A stretch of DNA of 64,000 bases, from NCBI GenBank assembly GCA_025656455.1, contig JAHXHS010000016.1:1-64000 (forward strand), in the 5' to 3' direction. Positions 18,097 to 27,478 of the stretch are shown here, piece after piece; position 1 is the stretch's first letter, and each line of letters opens with the position of its first letter. This stretch comes from Candidatus Thiodiazotropha sp. (ex Epidulcina cf. delphinae). Its GTDB lineage: Bacteria; Pseudomonadota; Gammaproteobacteria; Chromatiales; Chromatiaceae. The notes beneath the pieces are model-generated. The model was not told the origin of the DNA. It ran no database searches and saw only the letters and a list, made by a program, of their open reading frames with translations. The position numbers and the translations under genes are program-made.

Positions 18097-21000
18097 TCAA
18101 ATCCTGCCCAGGCTGCTAACCAGCACGTCGATCAGATCGGCTGGCATCAAAGGCTTTTCCAGATAATGGTCGACGCCTTGGGCCGACGCATTTTCCTCGT
18201 TCACGCGCTCGCTATAACCGGTACAAAGCACCACCGGCAGATCCTCCCTCGCGCTTCTGACCTGTTCGATCAGTTCAAGACCGGTAAGCCCCGGCATCGC
18301 TTGATCGGTAATCAGCAGGTCAAAGGCTTCGGGGGATTGGGAAAACCGCTGCAGCGCCTTGGCGCTGTCGGTGAAGGCCTCGACGCTCAACCCCTGCATC
18401 TCAAGGAAATCCTTCAGAAACAGGACGATCGCCGACTCGTCATCGACCAGCAGCACCCGCCTCCTGGGAGGGAATCGAGGCCCGTGAGCGTCAGCATCGG
18501 TGTGGGCGATCGACTGAGATTCCCCATCATCAGAATAGGGCAGGAAAAAGAGCCTGAAGCGGGTCCCGGCATCCGTGCCTGTCTCGACCTTCACATGAGC
18601 CTGATAACCTCGCAACAGCCTCTGCACAGCAGCCAATCCCATCCCGCCCGGTCTCTCCCCTGACGGTTTGGTGGTGAATAAAGGATCGAACAGCTTACTG
18701 AGATCATCCTTTGCAATCCCTGGACCGTTATCAGTAACGCACAACTCTACTCGATCGCCGATCACGGTGGCGCCGCATGCGTTGCACGCCAGGTCGAGAC
18801 CCTGCCTGAAACTCAGCTCAACGGCAATCTCACCCTTATCGCCCAATGCGTCCTTGGCATTGATGCAGAGATTCATCAGGATCTGATTGAGGTGGACCGG
18901 ATCGATCAACACCTTCGGCAGGGTCGCCTCGCAATGGGTTTCGATGCGGATACCCACCGGCAGTGTGGCGCGCAGCAGCTTTAGCGTCTCCGCGACCAAC
19001 TGCGACATATCCTGTGGCGTCGCCTCCCGGTTTGAATCGCCCCGGCTGACGGCGATGAGCCGGGCGACCAGATCGCGCCCCCGTGTCGCAGCATCGCTGA
19101 TACCCCGCAGATAGGTCTGTAACTTCTCCTGTGACAGGGCATCGGATCGCCTGGCCAGATCGGCAAACCCCAGAATGGGGGCGAGGATATTGTTCAGATC
19201 GTGAACCACGCCACCGGTCAGTTCACCGATGGCCTCGAGTTTCTGGGCCTGGCGCATGGCTTCCAGGGCGCGCTCCCGCTCTTGTTCGGCCTGCTTCCGC
19301 CGGGTAATGTCCTGGATGGTGCCGATCACCTTGAACGGTTGGCCGCGCTGTGCATGAATACGCCCGCAACCGATCACATGGCGAATTTCGCCATCCGGGG
19401 TGATGATGCGATGTTGGTGTACGAACTCTGCCAGTTGGCCGCTTTTAACGGCCTCTTTGTTCTGCAGCATCCGCGACCTGTCATCCGGGTGGCAGCGCTC
19501 CAACAGCAACCCGAAGTCGGGCTCGGTCACCGTCTCATCGACACCGAGGATTTGGTAGATGACCTCCGACCAGCGCATGCGATCCGTCTCCGGATCATAG
19601 GCCCAGGAACCCAGGTTCGAGATCCGCTCCGCATTCTCGAGAATCAGCAAGGTCTCCTGCAGCTCCTTGCGGGCGCGATGCTCCGCGGTGATGTCCCGCC
19701 CCACACCGATCAACCCCATTACCTTGTCATCAGGCCCACGATAGGGTGTCTTTACGATATCCAACAACACCTTGCGGCCGTCCGGATACTCCATCCACGC
19801 TTCACTGCGCATGGGCATGCCACTGCTTAGAATCTGTTTGTCCTGCTCATGAAACATCTGTGCCTGGGCCACTGGCAGGATATCCTGGTCGCTGCTGCCA
19901 ACCATTTTGCTCTCCGGGATCGCGACCAGGCTTTCGAACGCCTTGTTGCAACCCAGATAGATCTGCGCCTTGTCCTTGAAAAAGATCAGATCCGGGATGG
20001 TATCGATCAGGGTGCGCAGCAGGGCGCGATCGCTGACCAGACTCTGTTCTACCCGGCGGCGCATGATCTCCCGATCGAGGCCATCAAGGGCGAAACTGAG
20101 ATCGGACGCCATCTCCCGCAATAGCCGCAGACTGTCCTCCTCCACCAGCCCCGCATCATCCGACATCACCACCAGACCGCCGATATGGGCGCCGCCACGG
20201 CGCACCGGAAACGCCGCGCCCGCGCTAAAGCCGTTCAGTTGCGCCTCTGAAAACCAATGGTTGTCACGAAGGCCGTGGTCAGCGAAATTGACGATCGACT
20301 CCTCCCCGGATTTGACGGCCGACGCCAAGGGATCGTTCTCCAATCCAATATGCTTGCGCACCGTCTCCAGCCAACCGGCCTCATCCCCTGCGATGTGTGC
20401 GATCTTCAGGGCATTGGTGCCCCTATCCACAAAGCCGATCCATACCAGCTTGATGCCGGCGTTGACCGCCACTTCACAGACATTGCTCAACAGCATCGCC
20501 TCATCAGCCACCCGCACGATCGACTGATTGGTATCACTGAGGGCTTGGTAGAGTATGCGCTGGCGCACCAATGCGGCATGGCGCCGCGAGAGCTCCTGCC
20601 CCATGAAGTTGAAACTGTGGGCCAACTCCGCCAATTCACGGCCGCCCCGCGCCTTCAGCCGCTGCCCGGTATTGCCTGCGGCCACCCGCCTGGCGGCCGC
20701 GGAGAGGCGCAGCAGGGGCCGGGTGACGGATCGATCGATCCAGAACCAGAGTATGAGAGAGAAGATCAGCACCAGGGTCACTGCCGCCGAGGTCTGGGTG
20801 ATCGCGGCTTGGTAGTGTTTCTCAAGCGCCTCGTGCAGATCGAGTTCGAGAAACAGCCAGCCACTGTTCGCCGACCCGTTCGCTCGCATCTCGGCGGTGA
20901 TCGGTATCGGCTGGTAAGCCGCCACCCGGGTCCCTTCCTTCTCGAGGCGCACCAGGCGCTGCTTGCCGGTCGGCCATTGGGCGGCCTGTAGGGGATCGAT

Positions 21001-21327
21001 CTCCGTCAGTCTGTTTCCGACCCATGCTTCCCTGGAGGCGAGAAACACCCTTCCCCCCTCGTCGAGAGCAAAGGCGCGATAAAAACAGGGAAAGGCCTCC
21101 ACGCCGGCCATCGCTTGGCGGGTCATCTCGGTCTGTCCGTGCGCCAAACCAAGGCTGATGAGCCGGTGGAGGCTGTCGATAGCGATCTCGGCGCGCTGCT
21201 GATAATGGGCCTGCAATGCCTTTCGCTCCACATGGTAGTGCCAGAATGAGAGGGACAATATCAGCGATACGGTAAAGAGCAGCAACGCCAGGGGTATCAA
21301 CCAGCGTAAGGATATCCTGTCAATCAT
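18097..21327 (-). CDS. Membrane-bound hybrid histidine kinase with HAMP, GAF, two PAS domains and a receiver
   Basis: I start at the ATG at 21327, whose ATGA overlaps the stop of the GGDEF-EAL gene; the frame is open further upstream inside that gene. The 1076-residue protein has a membrane helix (10-28), a periplasmic sensor of about 150 residues, a second helix (181-198), HAMP (199-250), a GAF domain (about 260-415), PAS domains (about 430-550 and 560-680), HisKA with H709 (GGVVHDLNN), HATPase with the shared CxxC pair (C848, C851) and a receiver with D1008 (LLITDQAMPG). It is the only membrane-spanning kinase of the three and so the likely entry point for an external signal. Confidence 0.92.
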   Translation of the reverse strand: MIDRISLRWLIPLALLLFTVSLILSLSFWHYHVERKALQAHYQQRAEIAIDSLHRLISLGLAHGQTEMTRQAMAGVEAFPCFYRAFALDEGGRVFLASREAWVGNRLTEIDPLQAAQWPTGKQRLVRLEKEGTRVAAYQPIPITAEMRANGSANSGWLFLELDLHEALEKHYQAAITQTSAAVTLVLIFSLILWFWIDRSVTRPLLRLSAAARRVAAGNTGQRLKARGGRELAELAHSFNFMGQELSRRHAALVRQRILYQALSDTNQSIVRVADEAMLLSNVCEVAVNAGIKLVWIGFVDRGTNALKIAHIAGDEAGWLETVRKHIGLENDPLASAVKSGEESIVNFADHGLRDNHWFSEAQLNGFSAGAAFPVRRGGAHIGGLVVMSDDAGLVEEDSLRLLREMASDLSFALDGLDREIMRRRVEQSLVSDRALLRTLIDTIPDLIFFKDKAQIYLGCNKAFESLVAIPESKMVGSSDQDILPVAQAQMFHEQDKQILSSGMPMRSEAWMEYPDGRKVLLDIVKTPYRGPDDKVMGLIGVGRDITAEHRARKELQETLLILENAERISNLGSWAYDPETDRMRWSEVIYQILGVDETVTEPDFGLLLERCHPDDRSRMLQNKEAVKSGQLAEFVHQHRIITPDGEIRHVIGCGRIHAQRGQPFKVIGTIQDITRRKQAEQERERALEAMRQAQKLEAIGELTGGVVHDLNNILAPILGFADLARRSDALSQEKLQTYLRGISDAATRGRDLVARLIAVSRGDSNREATPQDMSQLVAETLKLLRATLPVGIRIETHCEATLPKVLIDPVHLNQILMNLCINAKDALGDKGEIAVELSFRQGLDLACNACGATVIGDRVELCVTDNGPGIAKDDLSKLFDPLFTTKPSGERPGGMGLAAVQRLLRGYQAHVKVETGTDAGTRFRLFFLPYSDDGESQSIAHTDADAHGPRFPPRRRVLLVDDESAIVLFLKDFLEMQGLSVEAFTDSAKALQRFSQSPEAFDLLITDQAMPGLTGLELIEQVRSAREDLPVVLCTGYSERVNEENASAQGVDHYLEKPLMPADLIDVLVSSLGRI

Positions 21328-24170
21328 TGTGTCCCGCGCCCCTGCCGTTCGGTCTGATCCGCGGTAAACGCTTGACAGAATTTCACGAAGTCGTCGATCG
21401 GCAACGGATGGCTGTAATAGTACCCCTGGATATGATTGCATCCCCGATCCATCAGCCACTGCCGCTCCTCGGCCCGTTCGACGCCCTCGGCGGTGACCGC
21501 CAGTTGTTGGATCCTGGCCATCGCCAGAACGGTTTCGACAATGGCTGCATTGTGCGGATCGCCGTCCACGCCGATGATGAACGAACGGTCGATTTTCAAT
21601 CGTCCCACCGGCAACCGTTTCAAATAGGCCAGGGAGGAGAAACCCGTGCCAAAGTCATCGATGGCAAAGCGAATGCCCATCTCCTTGGCGGCGCTCATCT
21701 TCTCCACCGCCTCTTCCAGGTCATCGAGGAGCAGGTTCTCGGTGATCTCCAACTCGATACGATGGACCGGAACCCTGAATTCACCCATCAGCGCCTTAAG
21801 CCGGGAGAGAAAATCGGCACTGCGAAAATGGCGCGGGCTGATGTTGATGGCCAGACACTCCAGTCCCTGGCAGGGCAGATCCTTGAGCATCCGTTTCAGG
21901 ATCCGAAAGCCTTCGCGCAAGGTCCACTCACCGATTTCGCTGATCAATCCCAACTCCTCGGCATGGGGAATGAATGCCGAAGGCGTGAGCAGTCCGCGAG
22001 AAGGGTGGTGCCACCGAATCAACGCCTCCGCGCCGACGATACACTCGTACTGGGCGTCGATCTGGGGTTGCAGGTAGAGTTCCAACTGCCCCTGCTCGAC
22101 CGCCATGCGCAACTCCTTGCCGACCCGCAGCCGATCGTTGACCTCCGCCTGCATGCTGGGATGAAAAAAACGTATCGTATTGCGGCCTGCCGCTTTCGCC
22201 CGGTACATGGCGGTATCCGCCTGTTTCAACAATTCGTCGGCATCCATGCCTTCCGCGGGAAAGAGCACGATGCCGATACTCGTCGTGGTGACATATTCAT
22301 GCCCGTCCAGCACCACCGGCTGATTGAGGGCCTGACGTATCTTCTCCGCCACATCGCGGGCAACCGCACAGGCCTGATTGGCGTCTCCGGCAAGCAGCGG
22401 CAGCACCACCACGAACTCATCGCCACCGAGACGGGAGACGATATCCTCTTTGCGCAGGGTGCGATTCAGACGCTCCGCAACCCGGCACAGCAGGGTATCT
22501 CCGGCCATATGACCCATGGAGTCGTTGATATTCTTGAAATTGTCCAGATCCATGAAGAGCACGGCGCTATACTTATTGCGGCGCTGCGAAAGCGAGATCA
22601 TCGTCGCCAGCTCGGTGCGAAGCAGCACCCGGTTGGGCAGGTTGGTCAGGTCGTCATACAGCACCCGCCGATGGAACTGCTCCTCGGCAACCCTGCGATC
22701 CGTGATGTCCCGGGCGATGACGATAAACAGGCGTTGCGATTGGACATGGGTCTCGGTCATGGTCAATTCCAGGGGAAAGGACTCCTGATTGAAACGTTGT
22801 GCGGTATATTCGCGGCGGATATTGAGCGGCGTCCCATCGTCCCTGGTAAAGTTCTTGCGCATCAATCCCTTGAGTTCCGCATAGCCATCCGGCAGCAGGG
22901 CCTCCAGCCGGACCCGGCTGAATGCCGCTTCGGTGCAGGCGAACATACGCAAGGTGGCCGAATTGAAGGACTCGACCCGGCCGTTGGCATCGAAGGTCAG
23001 AATCGCATCCGGCGCGGTTTCCATCACGGCCTGCAGCCTGGCGCCCAGGTTGTTGGCGGATTTCAGGTTTTCCTGCCTGATCAGCGAGAGCCTGGCATAG
23101 AGCAACGAGAAAACCGCCAATAACAGGCTGACGCCCGTTCCTACCGCGTATGCGATGGCATGGGGGACCGCCCGGGTCTGTTTTATCTCCTCTTTCGAGA
23201 AACGGACCAGCAGGGTCCACTCCCTGACCGAAGGGAGATTCAATCCGTCGTTATCGTCTGCCGGAAAGGCCAATCTCTGAAAAGCGAAGATGTCTCCCCG
23301 CGCTTCAAACGCGCCGGCATCCGATTGCTGCATTCGCTGCCAGACAGCGGGAAACCGGTCCTGGAATCTCACGGCTCTCTCTGTCCCCGGATACATGAAG
23401 CCCCACTCATGGGAGGCATCCAATCCGCGCAGATAGTAGCCGTCGGCATTCAGCATCAACAGCCTGCCCTTGCTCTGGCCGATATGGACGGTATGTTGCT
23501 GCAACAGATCCTTGGCAAGGAAGTTGAGGATCAGCAAACCGCGTCTCTCTCCCTCGAAAAATACCGGTGAAGCGACTCGCAACATGGGTTTGACGGGCAT
23601 TTCGATGCGGTTGTTTTCCACATTCAGATCCAACGGGGAGGCATAGATCTCTCCCTGATCGAGTTGAATGCCCTCCTTGAAGTAGTAGCGATGGGCCTTT
23701 GACTGCAACGTCTCTGAAGATTCGGCGCGAACCTCCTTCCCGTCATAGTTGATACGCACCCGCTCCATGCCCTGGACATCGAGAAAACGCACCTGATCAT
23801 AGATGCGTTTGCTGGCGGTGAAGTAAGACCAGGCCAGCCGCAGCTTTGCCAGTGAGCCTTCATCTCCGCGCCGGAGCCATGTCATCAGCTCCTCATGACC
23901 GACCAGGATACGCAAATCCTCGATAATGCCGTTGAGTTCGTGCCGCCAGGCATTTTCGATGGCGTGCAGCTCCACCACACCGGCATCCTGAAGCCGTTGC
24001 ACGACCGCCTCGTCCTGCACCCGGATCACAAAAAAGAGCGCTCCCCAGATCAGCAGCAACAAGGGCAGCAAAATCGCCAAAGCGTATTGGGCAACAGCGC
24101 TGAAGGCCAAATTTGCATCCGCGGCTGCCAACGGTCTTTGTTTGCGCTTGATGGGGAGCTTGACACTCAT
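21324..24170 (-). CDS. Membrane c-di-GMP enzyme: Cache-PAS-GGDEF-EAL protein
   Basis: I choose the ATG at 24170, with GGAG nine bases upstream, over the ATG at 24221, which has no ribosome site. The 948-residue protein has a membrane helix (about 31-49), a periplasmic double-Cache-like sensor (50-330), a second helix (340-358), a PAS domain (370-492), a GGDEF domain with intact GGDEF at 582-586 and an RKED inhibitory site at 573-576, and an EAL domain with E715-A-L and the DDFGTG loop near 838. Both active sites look intact, so it could make and break c-di-GMP. It is second in the five-gene operon and overlaps the following kinase by ATGA. Confidence 0.92.
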   Translation of the reverse strand: MSVKLPIKRKQRPLAAADANLAFSAVAQYALAILLPLLLLIWGALFFVIRVQDEAVVQRLQDAGVVELHAIENAWRHELNGIIEDLRILVGHEELMTWLRRGDEGSLAKLRLAWSYFTASKRIYDQVRFLDVQGMERVRINYDGKEVRAESSETLQSKAHRYYFKEGIQLDQGEIYASPLDLNVENNRIEMPVKPMLRVASPVFFEGERRGLLILNFLAKDLLQQHTVHIGQSKGRLLMLNADGYYLRGLDASHEWGFMYPGTERAVRFQDRFPAVWQRMQQSDAGAFEARGDIFAFQRLAFPADDNDGLNLPSVREWTLLVRFSKEEIKQTRAVPHAIAYAVGTGVSLLLAVFSLLYARLSLIRQENLKSANNLGARLQAVMETAPDAILTFDANGRVESFNSATLRMFACTEAAFSRVRLEALLPDGYAELKGLMRKNFTRDDGTPLNIRREYTAQRFNQESFPLELTMTETHVQSQRLFIVIARDITDRRVAEEQFHRRVLYDDLTNLPNRVLLRTELATMISLSQRRNKYSAVLFMDLDNFKNINDSMGHMAGDTLLCRVAERLNRTLRKEDIVSRLGGDEFVVVLPLLAGDANQACAVARDVAEKIRQALNQPVVLDGHEYVTTTSIGIVLFPAEGMDADELLKQADTAMYRAKAAGRNTIRFFHPSMQAEVNDRLRVGKELRMAVEQGQLELYLQPQIDAQYECIVGAEALIRWHHPSRGLLTPSAFIPHAEELGLISEIGEWTLREGFRILKRMLKDLPCQGLECLAINISPRHFRSADFLSRLKALMGEFRVPVHRIELEITENLLLDDLEEAVEKMSAAKEMGIRFAIDDFGTGFSSLAYLKRLPVGRLKIDRSFIIGVDGDPHNAAIVETVLAMARIQQLAVTAEGVERAEERQWLMDRGCNHIQGYYYSHPLPIDDFVKFCQAFTADQTERQGRGTQ

Positions 24171-24252
24171 CGCAGCCTGCTCCCCCGATGCGCCCTCGCA
24201 GCCGGAATCGTCAGCAGGCATTGGTAATGCGTAATCTCACTCATCCGGCTCT

Positions 24253-24852
24253 CTAGCCCTCGGGATGGCGGGCTTCGCCCGCCATCCCGAGATCTTCCAG
24301 ATCCAGGGCGCGCAACAATTGGGACCGGGTAAAGGGCTTTTCCAGACAGACCTCGGCCCCTGCCTGGAGGATGCGTTCGACATTCTCCCGGGAGTAGTAG
24401 CCTGTCATGGCGATCACCCGAATCAGCCTCGTCTCCGGATCCGTCCGCAAGCGGCGACAGACGGAAAACCCATCCATCCCTGGCAGTATCAGGTCCAGCA
24501 ACACGATCTGCGGTCGATACTTCTGCAACAGCCTTCCGGCCTCAAAGCCATCGTTTGCGATATGGACCTGGTAGCCTGGCTGGCTGGCCGTCAATGCTTC
24601 ATAGAGAAAATCCGAGAACTGGCGGTCATCCTCTACCACCAGAATAGGCTGCAGCGTCTCCCTGGGTGGGAACAGGGTCATACCGCGACTGCGGGCGAAA
24701 CGTTTGATCTCCGAATAGGTAAAACGACGGTGACCGCCCAAGGTGAGATGGGCTCGCAGCAACCCCTTTCGCGCCCACTTGCTGACGGTGATGGGAGAGA
24801 CCCCCAGTAACAAGGCGGCATCAGAGGGTGCGAGTAGTTTCCGTTGTGCCAT
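24253..24852 (-). CDS. HTH (MerR/excisionase-like) DNA-binding domain fused to a receiver
   Basis: The 199-residue protein begins with a winged-helix MerR/BldC-like DNA-binding domain (residues 6-55: SDAALLLGVSPITVSKWARKG, then GGHRRFTYSEI), followed by a complete receiver (68-190) with acidic pocket E75-D76-D77-type residues, phospho-acceptor D120 (VLLDLILPGMDG), T150 and K172. The order HTH then receiver is the reverse of most response regulators. It is the first gene of the signalling operon and its only DNA-binding product, so it is the natural end point for phosphate from the three hybrid kinases, which lack outputs. That wiring is inference. A possible self-regulatory inverted repeat lies upstream at 24890-24916. 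Confidence 0.88.
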   Translation of the reverse strand: MAQRKLLAPSDAALLLGVSPITVSKWARKGLLRAHLTLGGHRRFTYSEIKRFARSRGMTLFPPRETLQPILVVEDDRQFSDFLYEALTASQPGYQVHIANDGFEAGRLLQKYRPQIVLLDLILPGMDGFSVCRRLRTDPETRLIRVIAMTGYYSRENVERILQAGAEVCLEKPFTRSQLLRALDLEDLGMAGEARHPEG

Positions 24853-25180
24853 GGCGGAAGTCCGGGTTGGGGCTCCCTGCCAGTAACGACTGGATCAAAT
24901 GGATCGTTTTGATCAGATTTAATTCTAGACCAAGTTGTCGCTGTTTTCCTTATTACTCATAGGGAAATCGATTTCTGAACAGCCTCCGATCCTGAACCGC
25001 TTCCCTCAGTCTGAACCGTACCGGATTGGTCTGTGTCGCGGCCTTCTGCTCAGCCACAGACACCTTCCTGGGATAAGCGTTAGCCGTAGCGATTAAATAT
25101 CCGGTATCCCCAGCCGATAACCACACAAGATATGTGTGGAATATTGGGTTTTTCTATCGTGACATAAGGGCAAGACAACC
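24853..25180. promoter_or_regulatory. Divergent control region between the signalling operon and the soluble chemoreceptor
   Basis: No gene is present. The region must hold the promoters of both neighbours. The clearest signal is an imperfect inverted repeat, CTGGATCAAA (24890-24899) against TTTTGATCAG (24907-24916), 40 bases upstream of the HTH-receiver gene. It is a plausible operator for that protein. I could not pick a convincing -35/-10 pair. Confidence 0.4.
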
Positions 25181-26311
25181 ATGTTCGGATTCAGCAGCAA
25201 AAAAACAATCGACCGGTACACTGCACAGATTTTGCGGCAGGAGACCCAAGTGCAAACACTCGAATCAGAGCTTTCATCCCTGCGGGAGGAGAATGCTCAG
25301 CTTCGACGGCAGTTGGATGACTGCGCCTCGGCGCGGCGGATTCAGGACCGGCTGCTGGGCAACTTCGTGGTGCTGGGGGATTCGTTCAACGAACTGCAGC
25401 AATCGCTGATGAACACCGCCACGGCCATGAAGGACGAGAAACGGAGCGCCATCAAAGGCTCGGAGATATCCGCCCAGGCCATAGCCGGTGTGGAGACCAT
25501 GAACGATGGCATCGAAAACGTCACCCGCATTTCGCAAGAGAGTTCGAACAGCGTCGTCAAACTGGGCGGCATCGCAGACAATATCAGTAACTTCGTCAGC
25601 ATCATTCAAGGCATTTCGGAACAGACCAACCTGCTGGCGCTTAACGCCGCCATCGAGGCTGCCCGCGCCGGTGATACGGGGCGTGGTTTTGCGGTGGTGG
25701 CCGATGAGGTCCGCAGTCTGGCGGGCAGGACCCGGGAGGCGACGAGCGAGATCGCCAACCTGGTGGAGACCATCACCCTAGAGACCAAGAAGTCGATGGA
25801 AACCATGACCTCGGCGATGGATGTAACGACCAGTTTTCACAACCAAGTCTCGCAATCCATCGAAATGATCAATCAGCAGTTCGACCTCTCCAAATCCATG
25901 GAGCAGACCATCTCATCCGTCTCCCTGCGCACCTTTGTGGAGTTGGCCAAACTCGATCACCTGATCTTCAAGTTCGGTATCTACAAGGTCTTTCTGGGAC
26001 TCTCCGATCTCACCGCGGAATCCCTCACTGACCACACAAGCTGCCGTCTGGGAAAATGGTACTACCAGGGCGAGGGGGTCGCCTGTTTCTCCCAGCTGCC
26101 TGCCTACCAGGATATCGAGGCGCCGCACCTACAAGTCCACAAGCATGGCAAGCAGGCCTTGCACCACTATTGGAATGGCGAGAAGGCGGCCGGCATCGAG
26201 GCCGTGTCAAAGATGGAAGAGGCCAGCATGGAGGTGCTTAGCCAACTAGAAAAGCTGGCGCGGGAGGGCGAGTCGGAATCCCACATTCTCTGCACGGATG
26301 AAGCGCACTAA
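25181..26311 (+). CDS. Soluble chemoreceptor with CZB zinc-binding domain
   Basis: The 376-residue protein has no membrane segment. An N-terminal coiled coil ([19 protein letters not shown], about residues 25-50) leads into a short receptor signalling domain with the tip [24 protein letters not shown] near 145-168. The C-terminal CZB domain has [20 protein letters not shown] and [13 protein letters not shown] receptors of this kind often regulate c-di-GMP enzymes rather than classical chemotaxis, which fits the GGDEF-EAL gene next door, but the link is inferred. The ATG is nine bases after AAGGG. It diverges from the signalling operon. Confidence 0.9.
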   Translation: MFGFSSKKTIDRYTAQILRQETQVQTLESELSSLREENAQLRRQLDDCASARRIQDRLLGNFVVLGDSFNELQQSLMNTATAMKDEKRSAIKGSEISAQAIAGVETMNDGIENVTRISQESSNSVVKLGGIADNISNFVSIIQGISEQTNLLALNAAIEAARAGDTGRGFAVVADEVRSLAGRTREATSEIANLVETITLETKKSMETMTSAMDVTTSFHNQVSQSIEMINQQFDLSKSMEQTISSVSLRTFVELAKLDHLIFKFGIYKVFLGLSDLTAESLTDHTSCRLGKWYYQGEGVACFSQLPAYQDIEAPHLQVHKHGKQALHHYWNGEKAAGIEAVSKMEEASMEVLSQLEKLAREGESESHILCTDEAH

Positions 26312-26388
26312 CCCGAGGACAACAGCTCTTCCTCCGCTCAGGTGGGTAGTAGAAAGCGTATAAACAGGCCGCCAATGGACGCCAATCA

Positions 26389-26456
26389 CCGCAAATGAAC
26401 GCAAATGGTTTCTCCCTCAATCCGGTGGGTTGAGGCATTCGCGTTCATTTGCGGAC
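26389..26456. repeat. Dispersed repeat, copies 2a/2b as an inverted pair
   Basis: CCGCAAATGAACGCAAAT (26389-26406) and ATTCGCGTTCATTTGCGGAC (26437-26456) are opposite-facing partial copies of the 30-base repeat, separated by 30 bases, and could fold as a hairpin. The site lies between the chemoreceptor and the 3' end of sufE. Confidence 0.65.
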
Positions 26457-26558
26457 AATCAACCATGAACCGGAACACTAAACCGCGATGACGATGATTA
26501 ACCCACCCGATCAGGAGAAGCACAGGAAAAATGGCGGCTGTACAGTGACCCCCTTGCC

Positions 26559-27005
26559 CTATCCGGTTTTCTGACCGACCTGAGGTTGGAGGTCGCTTAA
26601 GGCAGTGGCCCGCTCGATCATTTTTTCCACGATGGCGTAGATCCCGACATGCCGGCTCGGGCTGAGGTGTTCTTCGAGCTGCAGGCGTTTGAACAGTTCG
26701 TCGACATCCATATCTTGAATCTCGCGCAGCGGGCGATCGGAAAGAAGATCGATCAGCAATGCCAGCACTCCCTTGATGATCGCCGTATCGCAATCTCCCA
26801 CGAAGCGGATCAGCACCGGGTCATCCTCGACGCTCTGCGCCGCCACATGCACCCGGCTCATACAAGGCCTGACCCAGTTCTCCTCGGTCTTCAGTTCATC
26901 CGCCATTGGCGGCAGATGCTCGCCCAGCTCCATCAGGTATTGATAGCGCGCATCCCAATCATCGAGAAATTCGAAAATATCTACGATCTCGTTGATGTCA
27001 CTCAT
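26559..27005 (-). CDS. sufE: SufE sulfur acceptor for iron-sulfur cluster assembly
   Basis: SufE takes persulfide sulfur from the cysteine desulfurase SufS and passes it to SufB. The 148-residue product has the usual length and the catalytic cysteine in the VRPCMSRVHV motif, followed by FVGDCDTAIIKGVLALLIDLLS, typical of SufE. The start ATG overlaps the sufT stop as TGATG; a longer in-frame extension inside sufT is ignored. It is last in the suf operon. Its partner sufS is not in the cluster. Confidence 0.92.
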   Translation of the reverse strand: MSDINEIVDIFEFLDDWDARYQYLMELGEHLPPMADELKTEENWVRPCMSRVHVAAQSVEDDPVLIRFVGDCDTAIIKGVLALLIDLLSDRPLREIQDMDVDELFKRLQLEEHLSPSRHVGIYAIVEKMIERATALSDLQPQVGQKTG

Positions 27006-27343
27006 CACAGTAATCCCAACTGCAACAGCGCCTCTTCGCTCATGCGCTCCTGGGTCCAGGGCGGATGCCATACCAATCTGACCCTGGCGTCGCTGACTCC
27101 AGGTACCGTATCAATTACCCGGCCGACTTCGTAAGGCAAGGTTCCCGCCACCGGACAAGCCGGAGCGGTGAGGGTCATCTCGACCTCCACCCTGCCTTGC
27201 CCGTCAACCTCCAACCGGTAGATCAGGCCCAGATCATAGATATTGACCGGTATCTCCGGATCAAAGACCGTACGCAGGGCGTCGATCAGCGCCTCCCGGG
27301 TGGGGACGTTGTTGCTGGCTTGTGTTGTTAACGGATTGTTCAT
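27005..27343 (-). CDS. sufT: SufT, MIP18-family (DUF59) iron-sulfur maturation protein
   Basis: The protein helps deliver assembled clusters to target proteins. The DUF59 fold is clear: DALRTVFDPEIPVNIYDLGL at the start, then MTLTAPACPVAG with the conserved cysteine, and the C-terminal VRLVWHPPWTQERMSEEAL. I use the ATG at 27343 (113 aa); an in-frame TTG at 27355 would add four residues, and neither has a strong ribosome site. It follows sufD after a palindromic repeat and overlaps sufE by one base. Confidence 0.9.
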   Translation of the reverse strand: MNNPLTTQASNNVPTREALIDALRTVFDPEIPVNIYDLGLIYRLEVDGQGRVEVEMTLTAPACPVAGTLPYEVGRVIDTVPGVSDARVRLVWHPPWTQERMSEEALLQLGLL

Positions 27344-27360
27344 GGCTTGAAACAAGGGGA

Positions 27361-27478
27361 GAATGAATTTTGAGTTTTGAATGTTGAATAGCGGTGTTCG
27401 CTACGCTCACGCTAATTTAAAATAACGTGCGCTTAGCGCACTCATTTATTCAAAATTCAAAATTCATAACTCATAACT
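27361..27478. repeat. Palindromic element between sufD and sufT
   Basis: The outer arms are TTTTGAGTTTTGAATGTTG (left) and ATTCAAAATTCAAAATTCAT (right), facing each other; between them are smaller hairpins including GTGCGCTTAGCGCAC. The element at 29548-29672 has the same plan and nearly the same inner hairpins. It fills the whole junction where sufS would be expected. A small non-autonomous palindromic element is the best description. Confidence 0.7.

Noticed and set aside
21327-23123. 598-codon open frame on the plus strand
   Set aside because: Antisense to the GGDEF-EAL gene, whose domains and motifs are all intact; no ribosome site or recognisable motif.
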